Assembly (NCBI RefSeq): GCF_900184965.1
Contig: NZ_FXYA01000002.1
Location: 26,303 to 90,302 of the forward strand
From: Akkermansia muciniphila
GTDB taxonomy: Bacteria > Verrucomicrobiota > Verrucomicrobiia > Verrucomicrobiales > Akkermansiaceae
Reading direction: 5' to 3'
Length of the DNA stretch: 64,000 bases
Numbering within the stretch: position 1 is the first letter of the stretch; each line of letters begins with the position of its first letter. Made by a program: the position numbers and the translations under genes. Positions 53,660-62,419 of the stretch are shown here, one piece after another. The notes below the pieces were generated by a model that searched no databases, had not been told where the DNA came from, and was given only the letters and a program-made list of their open reading frames with translations.

Positions 53660-54916
53660 TCAATGCGCGTACATTACATCGCGGTAAAGTCCCATGGCCC
53701 TGAAAAGAAGAGGAGAACGGGTTACTACGTCCGTCTCCGCAATAAGACGGGCTATGGTGCTGGAAACGGCCATTTCCGCTTCCTCCGCACGGCGGCTGAT
53801 ACGCTCCATGTCCCTGGTTTTCACCAGATTCATACGTCCAGATTTCTGAAAATCATCAACAACATAGCGCAGCCTTTTCAACTTGGCCACCACTTCCACC
53901 AACTCCATGGCGCACCGGTCAGCCGTTCCGGCATCCTTGATGCCGCGAAGAAGAAAGTCAACTCTCTCCAGGCACAGGCAGAACTCCTCCATGGTCACGA
54001 CAGGGTCGGACCAGAACTCCTGAAAATCGATCAGCCTGGGCTGCTCTATTTTAAGCCCCGCCACAGCCTTTTGCATGGAAGGGGAACCATACATCCTGGC
54101 CGTCGTCAGCTTCAGGAGCGCCCGGAAAGCGCGTTTGCGCTCATCCTCCGCCTGCTTTCTCATCTTTTCCAGCCCCTCATGGAAATGCCGTTCAAAACCG
54201 GGAATCCAGTCACCATACTTCTTCTCCATTCTGGCAATGTTGTTCATCTGTTCCCTGACCATTCGGCCCTGAAGGGCTACAGATACGGCATAGGCTTCCG
54301 CGGCAACTTTATTGTCAATCCCCTCCAGCATGTCCACCATGGTGGAATACTGTTCCAGATAAGCTTTCAGAAACGGCTTTATCTTGTTATTCAAATACAG
54401 GGCCACCCGTTCGTCCGTCAGACTGAGACCGCACTTTTCCAGATCATTCCTGATGACATCGGAATCATAATACCTGAATTCATGGAGCTTCAGTATTCCC
54501 GACATCATCCGGTCGCGGGCCTTGTCCACGCGTTCCCGGAGAATGGAATGAAAGGCGGGATGCATTTTACGCGATTCTTCATGCACGCGCGGATTCAGAG
54601 CCATCAGGCGCCCGCAATTCATATCGTAAAATTTAAATTTCTCCGTCAGGCGTCCAAGTTCATCCATCAGGGCCTCTCCTGCGGCACGGTCCTGGATGGA
54701 AATAACCAGATCCGTCATCTGTTCCACTTCCTTCAGTCGCAGGGAAAGCAGCTCTTCATAAGATTCCACCGGGGAAAGCTCTTCAGAAGCCCCTGCTTCC
54801 GCAGACCTGGCATCTTTTCCCTTATCTCCGCAGGAACACAAACACAGCGCCAGCGGGAGCGCGCCTCCCATCAACGGCAAATTCAGGAACAGAGAAAAAC
54901 AGGAGCTAAACTTCAT
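53660..54916 (-). CDS. Helical lipoprotein, unknown function
   Basis: A 418-residue protein with an N-terminal hydrophobic stretch ending in a lipobox-like LCLCSC, then an Ala/Glu linker and a long, charged, almost purely helical body with Arg- and Glu-rich heptads, including MEKKYGDWIPGFERHFHEGL. No family recognised. The fold may be a coiled-coil scaffold in the periplasm. The stop is 59 bp from the SDR start, on the same strand. Confidence 0.6.
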   Translation of the reverse strand: MKFSSCFSLFLNLPLMGGALPLALCLCSCGDKGKDARSAEAGASEELSPVESYEELLSLRLKEVEQMTDLVISIQDRAAGEALMDELGRLTEKFKFYDMNCGRLMALNPRVHEESRKMHPAFHSILRERVDKARDRMMSGILKLHEFRYYDSDVIRNDLEKCGLSLTDERVALYLNNKIKPFLKAYLEQYSTMVDMLEGIDNKVAAEAYAVSVALQGRMVREQMNNIARMEKKYGDWIPGFERHFHEGLEKMRKQAEDERKRAFRALLKLTTARMYGSPSMQKAVAGLKIEQPRLIDFQEFWSDPVVTMEEFCLCLERVDFLLRGIKDAGTADRCAMELVEVVAKLKRLRYVVDDFQKSGRMNLVKTRDMERISRRAEEAEMAVSSTIARLIAETDVVTRSPLLFRAMGLYRDVMYAH

Positions 54917-55042
54917 AAGAAAGCAGCATTGAAGAAGAAGAATGAAACTCCGGCCCGCACCGCGGCGCCGAAGCTACCGTAAAAAAGCGTCATCAAAGTT
55001 CAAGGTCTTTTCATTTCATCCGGGAAAAACATTCCCGTTCCT

Positions 55043-55070
55043 TCGACAGGAAGAAATATTTATTTAATAT
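55043..55070 (+). promoter_or_regulatory. Candidate sigma-70 promoter of def
   Basis: TCGACA, a 16-bp spacer, then TAATAT in a locally AT-rich stretch, ending 60 bp before the preferred GTG start of the deformylase gene. Confidence 0.5.
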
Positions 55071-55129
55071 GGTGAACACTTTTCTGATTCGGGATGTCAC
55101 ACTTTTTTATCCATATCATCCTGTCAGCC

Positions 55130-55774
55130 GTGATTCTTGATATTCTTCAATACGGACATCCTCTTTTGAGAAAGGAATGCGGGCCTGTGGTTCATATCAA
55201 CAGAGATATCCTTTCCTTCCTGGACGATATGCAGGAAACCCTGGCCCAGGGAGGCATAGGCCTGGCCGCGCCGCAGGTAGGCCGGCCCATTCAGATGGTC
55301 ACCATCAACATCCCCTTCACAGATGCAACCACTACCTGGCTGGAAGTGGACGGACGCCCCGCTGCTTTGTCCCAAATCATGCCCTTGAATTTCATCAATC
55401 CCATCCTGCATCCCTTCGGCAAAAAAGTGCCGTACCGGGAAGGGTGCCTGAGCATCACCAAAGTATATGCGGACGTAATGCGCCGTTCCTGCGTACGGGC
55501 AATTTTAACCATGATGGACGGACGGACTGTGACTGTGAAATGCAACGGACTGCTGGCGCGCTGCCTGCAACACGAGGTAGACCACCTTCACGGAGGCCTG
55601 TTTACGGACCTGGTTTCCCCCGGCGACCATGACAAGGTAATACGAAGGCTCAGATTGACTCATCCGGACGCTTTTGAAGAAGACGACGACAGCTATGCAC
55701 GCCGCATGAAAGAAGAACGCCGCGCCCATGCCCGGGAAGCCCGGATGCCGCATCCTCCCGGAAAAACAGCCTGA
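55130..55774 (+). CDS. def: Peptide deformylase, GTG start
   Basis: Fe-dependent enzyme that removes the formyl group from nascent protein N-termini. All three motifs are present: GIGLAAPQVG, EGCLSI with the metal cysteine, and QHEVDHLHG with the two histidines and catalytic Glu. I prefer the GTG at 55,130, giving (M)ILDILQYGHPLLRKE, the normal N-terminus of the family; the in-frame ATG at 55,094 would add twelve hydrophobic residues that other deformylases lack. The C-terminus extends about 40 charged residues past the usual end. It appears monocistronic, without fmt. Confidence 0.93.
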   Translation: MILDILQYGHPLLRKECGPVVHINRDILSFLDDMQETLAQGGIGLAAPQVGRPIQMVTINIPFTDATTTWLEVDGRPAALSQIMPLNFINPILHPFGKKVPYREGCLSITKVYADVMRRSCVRAILTMMDGRTVTVKCNGLLARCLQHEVDHLHGGLFTDLVSPGDHDKVIRRLRLTHPDAFEEDDDSYARRMKEERRAHAREARMPHPPGKTA

Positions 55775-55814
55775 CGTTTCAACAACATCCCTATCCCCCT
55801 TTATCCCTGTTCCC

Positions 55815-55853
55815 TAAAAAATGCCCCGGTTTCCTGAAGGAAAACCGGGGCAT
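55815..55853 (-). terminator. Terminator of tdh
   Basis: Long stem ATGCCCCGGTTT / AAACCGGGGCAT with a short loop; on the minus strand it is followed by six T. On the plus strand the tail is not T-rich, so it probably serves tdh, perhaps weakly def too. Confidence 0.85.
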
Positions 55854-55882
55854 CCACAATCACATGGAAAGAAAAAAGGGAA

Positions 55883-56911
55883 TCAAACAATCCAGTCCAG
55901 AACAACCTTGCCGGATTTTCCCGAATTCATGGCTTCAAACCCTTCCCGGAATTCCGTATAGGGCAGACGGTGCGTGATGATGGGCGCTATATCCAGGCCG
56001 CTGCGGATCATGGAATCCATCTTATGCCACGTTTCAAAGATTTCACGGCCATAAATTCCTTTCATCTTCAGCCCTTTCCAAATGAATTTATTCCATTCGA
56101 TGCTGGAACCGTCGGGTTGAATTCCCAGCAGGGAAATGTTGGCTCCGTTGCGGGAATTGTCGATGATGTCCTTCAGGCAGGACGGAGCTCCGCTCATTTC
56201 CAGGCACACGTCAAAACCCTCCGTCATTTCCAGTTCCTTCATCACGTCTTCCAGCTTTTCACGGGTCACGTTCACGGTCCGGTCCGCACCCAGCGTTTTG
56301 GCAAGGCCCAGGCGGAAATCATTGATATCCGTAATGACCACCGTCTTGGCTCCGGCCTTCTTGCAAACGGCGGCGGCCATGCAGCCGATCACTCCGGCCC
56401 CGGTAATCAGGACGTCCTCGCCTACCAGGTCCCAGGACAAAGCCGTATGGACGGCGTTGCCCAGCGGGTCGAAGATAGAGGCGATTTCCATCGGAATACT
56501 CTTGTGGATGCGCACCACGTTATCCTGCGGAATGGAAAGGTACTCCGCAAAACAGCCGGGCCTGTTGACCCCCACTCCCTTTGTGTTGGGACACAAGTGC
56601 TTCTGCCCTGAACGGCAGCTGCGGCAATGGCCGCAGACAATGTGCCCCTCACCGGAAACAATCTCCCCGGGCTTGTATTCCGTCACGGAAGAGCCTACGG
56701 ACTCAATCACGCCGCAGAACTCATGGCCCACATGCATCCCCACCGGAATAGTCTGCTGGGCCCATTTATCCCAATTCCAAATATGAAGGTCCGTGCCGCA
56801 AATGGCTGTTTTATGAATTTTAATCAGAACATCATTCGGGCCGACTTCCGGCATAGGAACATCCATCAATTCCAAACCGGGGCCAGCCTGCGTTTTTACA
56901 AGAGCTTTCAT
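55883..56911 (-). CDS. tdh: L-threonine 3-dehydrogenase
   Basis: Zinc, NAD-dependent enzyme oxidising threonine to 2-amino-3-ketobutyrate. Starting at [10 protein letters not shown] gives 342 residues, one more than the E. coli enzyme, which it tracks throughout: [17 protein letters not shown] (catalytic Cys), [12 protein letters not shown], the structural zinc cysteines in [45 protein letters not shown] and [15 protein letters not shown]. The partner kbl gene is not adjacent. An upstream in-frame ATG adds only three residues. Confidence 0.96.
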   Translation of the reverse strand: MKALVKTQAGPGLELMDVPMPEVGPNDVLIKIHKTAICGTDLHIWNWDKWAQQTIPVGMHVGHEFCGVIESVGSSVTEYKPGEIVSGEGHIVCGHCRSCRSGQKHLCPNTKGVGVNRPGCFAEYLSIPQDNVVRIHKSIPMEIASIFDPLGNAVHTALSWDLVGEDVLITGAGVIGCMAAAVCKKAGAKTVVITDINDFRLGLAKTLGADRTVNVTREKLEDVMKELEMTEGFDVCLEMSGAPSCLKDIIDNSRNGANISLLGIQPDGSSIEWNKFIWKGLKMKGIYGREIFETWHKMDSMIRSGLDIAPIITHRLPYTEFREGFEAMNSGKSGKVVLDWIV

Positions 56912-57180
56912 GCCCCCCATTCATGCTCTTTTTCCCCTGCGGCGGCAAGCTCAAAATTCATTTCGGAACGCCGAAAAACCCAGGGAACGGAGGCTCCCGC
57001 CTCTCCTTCCCTTCTCAGGAAAACGCCTCGGAACAACTGCGGACGGCAAACGCCGGAAAAACGTTCCTGTTCAATCGACAATTCAAAAACACACGCAATT
57101 TGCCCTTTCCAACGGGAAAGAATCATGATACCAAGGCGTGCGAGTTCTCCTTTTGAACACTTTACTCTATTTACAGAACC

Positions 57181-58845
57181 ATGGCGAAATCATTTTTACC
57201 CACCATTTTCGAGCACCCGTATGAAATAGACCCCAAATATGGGAAAAGCGTTGCGTACTTCTCCATGGAATACGCCATTGATAATTCATTTAAAATCTAT
57301 TCCGGCGGTCTGGGCTACCTGTCCGGCTCCCATATGCGCAGCGCGCATGACCTGCGCCAGAACCTCGTAGGCGTCGGTATTCTGTGGAGCTACGGCTACT
57401 ATAACCAGATCCGTGCGGAAGACGGGTCCATGGCTACGCAATACATGCGTAAAAACTACCCGTTCCTGGAAGATCACAACATCAAATTCCTCATTCATGT
57501 CTGCGGAGCGCCCGTCTGGGTAAAAGCCTACTTCCTGAATCCGGAAACATTCGGCACCGCGCCCATGTTCTTCCTTTCCACGGACCTGGAGGAAAATGAC
57601 GAGGAAAGCCGCAACATCTCCCGCCGCCTGTACGACGCCAACGGATTCACCCGCATCGCCCAGTACGTGCTGCTGGGCAAGGGAGGCGCCCGCCTTTTTG
57701 ACGAACTGGGCGTTGAACCGGAAATCTACCATTTAAACGAAGCCCACGGCCTGGCTGCAGCCTTCCACGTGCTTGCCAAGACCGGCAGCGTGGAAGAAGT
57801 GCGCAAGCGTTTCGTTTTCACCACCCATACCCCGGAAGAAGCCGGCAACGAAAAGATGGACGTAAACACCATGAATACGTTCTCCTTCTTCGACGGGCTC
57901 TCCATGGAACAGGTGCGCGCCGCCGTAGGCATGACGGACAATACGTTCAACTACACGCTGGCCGCCTTACGCCTCTCCCACATCGCCAACGGCGTCTCCA
58001 AACTCCATGGAGAAGTGTCCCGCCAGATGTGGAAGGACTATGAGGGCATATGCCCCATCATCCATATCACGAATGCCCAGAACCAGAAATACTGGCAGGA
58101 CCCGGAACTGGCGGAAGCCTTCCAGGCCCGCAACAAGGAAGCGTTCATCCGCCGCAAGCGGGCCCTGAAAAAAGCCCTCTTCCGCATGGTGGGTGAACAA
58201 ACGGGCCGCGTTTTTGACCCGAACTGCCTCACTATCGTATGGGCGCGCCGTTTTGCGGCCTACAAGCGTCCGGACCTGGTCACCGGCAATCCCACGATGT
58301 TCGAACGCATGCTCCAGCGCACCAATTATCCGGTGCAGTTCATCTGGGCCGGCAAACCCTACCCGATGGATCATGGCGCTATTGAAATCTTCAACCGCCT
58401 GAACGACATGACGGCCAAATACCCCCGTTCCGCCGTGCTCACCGGCTATGAACTGGGCTTGAGCCGCTACCTGAAAAACGGTTCCGACGTATGGCTCAAC
58501 AACCCCGTGGTAACCCGGGAAGCCTCCGGAACCTCCGGCATGTCCGCCGCAATGAACGGCTCCATCTCCGTCTCCACCAATGACGGCTGGATCTGCGAAT
58601 TCGCCAAGGATGGGAAAAACTGCTTCGTCATTCCGGAAGCTCCCGCCCATCTCTCCCCGGAAGCCCGCGACCGCTCCGACCGCGATAACTTCTACAATAT
58701 TTTGGACGACAAGATTCTTCCCCTCTACTACGATCACAACGACAAGTGGATGGACATCGTTTTCAATGCGATGACAGACATCTATCCCGAATTCGACTCC
58801 GACCGCATGGCGGATCAGTACTACACGGAAATGTACAACAGCTAG
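57181..58845 (+). CDS. glgP: GT35 alpha-glucan phosphorylase homologue lacking the PLP lysine
   Basis: A 554-residue protein of the short alpha-glucan phosphorylase type (TIGR02094-like), which normally releases glucose-1-phosphate from glycogen or maltodextrin. Family stretches are VAYFSMEYAI, YSGGLGYLSG, HLNEAHGLAAAF, TTHTPEEAGNE, WARRFAAYKRPDL and EASGTSGM. In relatives the latter is followed by Lys, which forms the Schiff base with pyridoxal phosphate; here it is Ser455 (GMSAAMNG, codon TCC). The loss should abolish standard phosphorolysis unless PLP is held otherwise. The N-terminal DUF3417 domain of many relatives is absent. It ends in a strong terminator. Confidence 0.85.
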   Translation: MAKSFLPTIFEHPYEIDPKYGKSVAYFSMEYAIDNSFKIYSGGLGYLSGSHMRSAHDLRQNLVGVGILWSYGYYNQIRAEDGSMATQYMRKNYPFLEDHNIKFLIHVCGAPVWVKAYFLNPETFGTAPMFFLSTDLEENDEESRNISRRLYDANGFTRIAQYVLLGKGGARLFDELGVEPEIYHLNEAHGLAAAFHVLAKTGSVEEVRKRFVFTTHTPEEAGNEKMDVNTMNTFSFFDGLSMEQVRAAVGMTDNTFNYTLAALRLSHIANGVSKLHGEVSRQMWKDYEGICPIIHITNAQNQKYWQDPELAEAFQARNKEAFIRRKRALKKALFRMVGEQTGRVFDPNCLTIVWARRFAAYKRPDLVTGNPTMFERMLQRTNYPVQFIWAGKPYPMDHGAIEIFNRLNDMTAKYPRSAVLTGYELGLSRYLKNGSDVWLNNPVVTREASGTSGMSAAMNGSISVSTNDGWICEFAKDGKNCFVIPEAPAHLSPEARDRSDRDNFYNILDDKILPLYYDHNDKWMDIVFNAMTDIYPEFDSDRMADQYYTEMYNS

Positions 58846-58870
58846 GATACAACCTTGCTTTCCCTTATGC

Positions 58871-58909
58871 AACGGCCGCCTTTCTTCAAGAAAGGCGGCC
58901 GTTCTTTTT
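58871..58909 (+). terminator. Rho-independent terminator of the phosphorylase gene
   Basis: AACGGCCGCCTTTCTT and AAGAAAGGCGGCCGTT form a near-perfect long stem, followed by CTTTTT. Confidence 0.95.
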
Positions 58910-58947
58910 GAAACCGTTGTCAACAATCCACGGGAAGCGGAACAAGC

Positions 58948-59721
58948 CTATTTGGGAACTTCTTCCTCCCCTCCGGCCTCAGACGCCACCTTATCTGCGC
59001 CCCTTTTATGGCGGTGCGCAAAAACATTCTCCTGCTGCCATACGCGGGAAAAAGCAGACGTGATCAGCCCTGTGGAAATAGCAATGATGGACACGGCAAT
59101 AAACATAATTACCCCGGTAAAAATACGCCCCATGGGAGTAATAGGCACCAGGTCTCCATATCCAACCGTGCTTAAAGTTTCCACGGCAAACCAGAGAGCG
59201 TCAAAAAAGGAACGGAATTTCTCGGGCTGGGCATCGTGTTCCGCAATATAGATTCCCAGGGAAGTGACGTACAGCATGAACAGGATCACGGAGAAGAACA
59301 GAAAAAATTCATCCCGGATCAGGTAAAAAGCTTTTTTGAAACTGGCGGCGGTTTCATTAAACCGGGCCAACTTGAAAATAGCCAGTATGCGGACAATCCT
59401 CAGGGAATAAAGAATCTGCCAGTCCGTCCCGAAAAACATGGCCAAAAACGGCACGCAGACAATAAAATCCAGAATCCCCATGCCGCTGAAAATATAAGTC
59501 TTCCGGGGCTTGGAGCACAGCACCCTCAGGATATACTCAAACATGAAGAAATAACTGATCCAGTAATTCACCTTGACCGCAATACGGCCAACCAGAGGAT
59601 GAATATCCGGGATGGCATTCAACGTGTACAGCATGAACCATACCAGAATCAGAACCCTGACGATGTTCTCCCAGGGGCCGAAATTGGCAGAGCCCGGCTT
59701 GGTGCGGGTAATCAGCGGCAT
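58948..59721 (-). CDS. Voltage-gated-type potassium channel
   Basis: A 257-residue six-helix cation channel subunit. The pore loop carries the K+ selectivity filter TVGYGD, and the preceding helices resemble a voltage-sensor domain with a sparse S4 (SLRIVRILAIFKLARF). A cytoplasmic tail of about 30 charged residues follows the last helix. I start at MPLITRTKPG; an ATG eleven codons upstream would overlap the ArsC-like gene by 25 bp. Four subunits would form the channel. Confidence 0.9.
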   Translation of the reverse strand: MPLITRTKPGSANFGPWENIVRVLILVWFMLYTLNAIPDIHPLVGRIAVKVNYWISYFFMFEYILRVLCSKPRKTYIFSGMGILDFIVCVPFLAMFFGTDWQILYSLRIVRILAIFKLARFNETAASFKKAFYLIRDEFFLFFSVILFMLYVTSLGIYIAEHDAQPEKFRSFFDALWFAVETLSTVGYGDLVPITPMGRIFTGVIMFIAVSIIAISTGLITSAFSRVWQQENVFAHRHKRGADKVASEAGGEEEVPK

Positions 59722-59729
59722 GGCAGGAA

Positions 59730-60089
59730 TCAGGAATGATGAACGGCCTTCCACTCGTCAGCCTTGAAACCGACGCATATCTTTCCGTTGGCAATAAAAA
59801 TGGGGCGTTTAACCAGCATGCCGTTGGAGGCCAACAGGGCTATCTGCTCATCCAGGCTCATGCCGGCAAGCTTGTCTTTCAGCTTCATGCTCTTGTAAAG
59901 CAGTCCACTGGTATTAAAAAATTTCCTGGCTGGCAACCCGCTCTCTTCAATCCACCTCCGCAGTTCTTCTGCCGTGGGGTTCTGTTCCACAATGTGGCGA
60001 TCCTCATAAGAAATTCCCTGGTCATCAAGCCACTTTTTTGCTTTCTGGCAGGTCGTGCATTTGGGATATTCAATAAATAATGAAGACAT
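59730..60089 (-). CDS. ArsC/Spx-family thioredoxin-fold protein
   Basis: A 119-residue protein of the ArsC/Spx/YffB family. The N-terminal CTTCQKAKKWL has a C-x-x-C arrangement rather than the single cysteine of plasmid ArsC, and RKFFNTSG, KRPIFI and VGFKADEW follow the family pattern. The Arg triad of true arsenate reductase is not clear, so arsenate reduction is not assured; Spx-like regulation or glutathione-linked reduction are alternatives. It is followed within 10 bp by the K+ channel gene. Confidence 0.85.
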   Translation of the reverse strand: MSSLFIEYPKCTTCQKAKKWLDDQGISYEDRHIVEQNPTAEELRRWIEESGLPARKFFNTSGLLYKSMKLKDKLAGMSLDEQIALLASNGMLVKRPIFIANGKICVGFKADEWKAVHHS

Positions 60090-60256
60090 ACCTGCACGCT
60101 AGCCCCGTAAACACACCGGGTCAAGCGGCCAGAGCAGCCATCCCGGAGTCATGACTTGATTGGAATACTAGGACCGTATCCGCCGTTGAACACAAAACCA
60201 GGGAAAGAGAGCCCGGACCACGTGCGGATACTGCAACAATTCTGCATTCCGGCACA

Positions 60257-61663
60257 TTAAAGCACCATGGCGCTTCCCAACTGTGCGATAGAAACGGGAT
60301 TGCTCTGACGCCCCCTGAGCGCCTCCGCCAAAGCCTGGGTAGCCTTCTTCTCCCCATGCACCAGAATGATATTTTTCTTGGGCCCCCCGGTCCTGTCAAA
60401 ATACTCCAGCAGTTCTCCATGGTCCGCATGGCCGGAAAAGGAATCCATCTCCCGTATTCTGGCCCGGACAGGATATTGTTTACCCAGGATGGGAACCTCT
60501 TTCCACCCATCCATAATCTTGCGGCCCAGCGTATGTTCAGCACAATAGCCTACAAAAAGAACCGTATTTTTCGGATCGCCGATGTTATTCGCCAAGTGGT
60601 GAAGAATGCGCCCAGCCTCACACATTCCTGAAGCGGAAATAATGATAGCCTGCCCGTTCATCTTATTCAACTCCTGGGACTCGCCCACGGAACGGATCAA
60701 ACGCAACTGTTCGAAACAAAACGGATCCTTCTCCCGGAACAGGAAATCGTACACCTCCTTATTGAAACACTCCGGATGAATGCGGAAAATCTCCGTCGCG
60801 CCTACTGCCATGGGGCTGTCCACATATACAGGCAACAAGGGCAGAGTGCCTTCATGGTAGGCCCTGTTCAGCAGATAAAGCAGCTGCTGGGTGCGCTCCA
60901 CCGCAAAAGCCGGAATATAAACGCGGCCGCCCAGTTCCAGAGCCTCCTTGATATCCCGGCAGAATGTCTCGTCATCACGGGAGGGAGCCTCATGGAAACG
61001 GCCGCCGTAAGTGCTCTCCATCAGCAAAATATCCACATCCGGAACCGGAACGGGATCGCGCAGTAATTCGTTATCTCCCCTCCCTACATCCCCGGAAAAC
61101 AGGAAACGCTTTTTCCGCCCGTCTTCCCTGTCCTCAATATCCAGACACACCTGTGCAGCGCCCAGAATATGGCCCGCATCATAAAACGTGAGCGTCACCC
61201 CCGGAACAACGGGAATGGGCCGGTCATATCCGATATTCACGAACTGGCGCATGCACCGCTCCGCATCCTGTTCGGAATAAGTAGGATAAACGTCTGGCTG
61301 ATGAATACCGCGGCGCTTGTTCATCTTATTGATGAATGCGCAGTCATGCTCCTGAATGCGGGCGGCGTCCGCCAGCATGAGCTGGCAGAGATCTCTGGTT
61401 GCAAATGTACTGTAGATATTTCCCTGAAAACCCTGCTTCACTAAATTGGGAAGATTGCCGGAATGATCAATATGAGCGTGGGAAAGAACCACTGCGTCCA
61501 CCTCCGCCGGAGAAAAATAGGGGAAATCCTTATTGATATGCCATGCCTCCTCACGCCGCCCCTGGTACATGCCGCAATCCAGAAGAATCCGGTATCCGTT
61601 CACCTCCAGCAAATGCTGGGATCCCGTCGTCGTTCCCGCCGCTCCGCAAAAATGAATCTTCAT
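60257..61663 (-). CDS. Beta-CASP metallo-beta-lactamase-fold RNase/hydrolase
   Basis: A 468-residue MBL-fold nuclease of the beta-CASP type (CPSF73/YSH1-like). The metal motif is SHAHIDHSG, followed by AGHILGAAQ, FLFSGDVGRG, and the beta-CASP motifs AFAVERTQ, ISASGMCEAGR and the C-terminal FSGHADHGEL. Bacterial members process or degrade RNA. The start is the ATG giving MKIHFCGAAGTTTG; the twelve codons before it are improbable. No exosome or RNase J partner is adjacent. Confidence 0.92.
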   Translation of the reverse strand: MKIHFCGAAGTTTGSQHLLEVNGYRILLDCGMYQGRREEAWHINKDFPYFSPAEVDAVVLSHAHIDHSGNLPNLVKQGFQGNIYSTFATRDLCQLMLADAARIQEHDCAFINKMNKRRGIHQPDVYPTYSEQDAERCMRQFVNIGYDRPIPVVPGVTLTFYDAGHILGAAQVCLDIEDREDGRKKRFLFSGDVGRGDNELLRDPVPVPDVDILLMESTYGGRFHEAPSRDDETFCRDIKEALELGGRVYIPAFAVERTQQLLYLLNRAYHEGTLPLLPVYVDSPMAVGATEIFRIHPECFNKEVYDFLFREKDPFCFEQLRLIRSVGESQELNKMNGQAIIISASGMCEAGRILHHLANNIGDPKNTVLFVGYCAEHTLGRKIMDGWKEVPILGKQYPVRARIREMDSFSGHADHGELLEYFDRTGGPKKNIILVHGEKKATQALAEALRGRQSNPVSIAQLGSAMVL

Positions 61664-62006
61664 TAGTACATGTGTACAACAAGCCAACGGGCAACGCAAG
61701 AAATCAATACTTCACGCCCTGCATTCAATATACCCTTTGAAAGACGAGAAACACCCGCCGTAAAAAAATCCATGCCTTTTCTTTTTTCCAGGCCCTGAAG
61801 AAAGAACCGCGATAAACTGAACAGCTCCCCACTCTGCACAGTATTCCTGTGAACATTCAATTTCTCTTCTTTCCCGCCCGTATCCTGCCGGAAAATCAAA
61901 ACCTGCAGGCTATTAAAAAAATTCCGTTCTAATTGCTCCCGCCTTCTGAACAAAGCGGCCGGCAAAAAAAGTCCCGCTCCATTTTAATAAAACCTTTCAA
62001 CCGAAA
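61664..62006. other. Intergenic region between tatA and the beta-CASP gene
   Basis: About 340 bp without a confident gene. A minus-strand frame of 100 codons (61,663-61,965) ends TAATG, overlapping the nuclease start, which would suit translational coupling, but its codon use is unlike the neighbours and no domain is recognisable. I do not call it a gene. Confidence 0.4.
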
Positions 62007-62032
62007 TAAACAGGACAGGAAATTCCCGCCCT
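62007..62032 (-). terminator. Weak terminator candidate of tatA
   Basis: A 7-bp stem with one G-U pair (GAACAGG / CCTGTCC), followed on the minus strand by TGTTTATTTC, about 30 bp past the tatA stop. Confidence 0.4.
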
Positions 62033-62062
62033 GTTCTTATATTGCCGTCAAACTGCAACAAC

Positions 62063-62362
62063 TTACTTGCCTTCCGGTTTGGAGTCCGTCGTCTTCTCCA
62101 CCTCCACATCAATGGGCCGGGAAAGCTCGGGAGAAGGCCGGACCTCCATTTTGGAGGCGGAGACATCATTCATGGTTTCCTTCTCCGTCTTTAACAGTTC
62201 TTCCTCAAATTCAGATTTGGCTTTCTTGAATTCTCCCAGGCTCTTGCCCAGTCCGCGGGCAAATTCCGGAAGTTTCTTAGCGCCGAACAGAAGGAAGACA
62301 ATCACCAGAATGGCGATAATTTCCGGTGTTCCCAGTCCAAAAATAGCTAACATGTTCATCAT
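62063..62362 (-). CDS. tatA: Twin-arginine translocase subunit TatA/TatE
   Basis: A 99-residue protein with one N-terminal helix ([17 protein letters not shown]), the hinge [23 protein letters not shown] typical of TatA/E, and a charged amphipathic then disordered tail. It forms the pore for folded proteins exported with an RR signal. The phenylalanine-glycine hinge and lack of a long C-terminal region favour TatA/E over TatB. tatC is not in the window. Confidence 0.95.
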   Translation of the reverse strand: MMNMLAIFGLGTPEIIAILVIVFLLFGAKKLPEFARGLGKSLGEFKKAKSEFEEELLKTEKETMNDVSASKMEVRPSPELSRPIDVEVEKTTDSKPEGK

Positions 62363-62419
62363 GGAGTACTACAGTATTTTTAACAGATTTTTTTCATGCC
62401 GGATACCTCATAATACGCT

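Noticed and set aside
53663..54982. A 439-codon plus-strand frame opposite the helical lipoprotein gene
   Set aside because: The minus-strand frame has a lipobox signal and regular helices; the plus frame is His/Phe/Pro-rich and lacks any domain.
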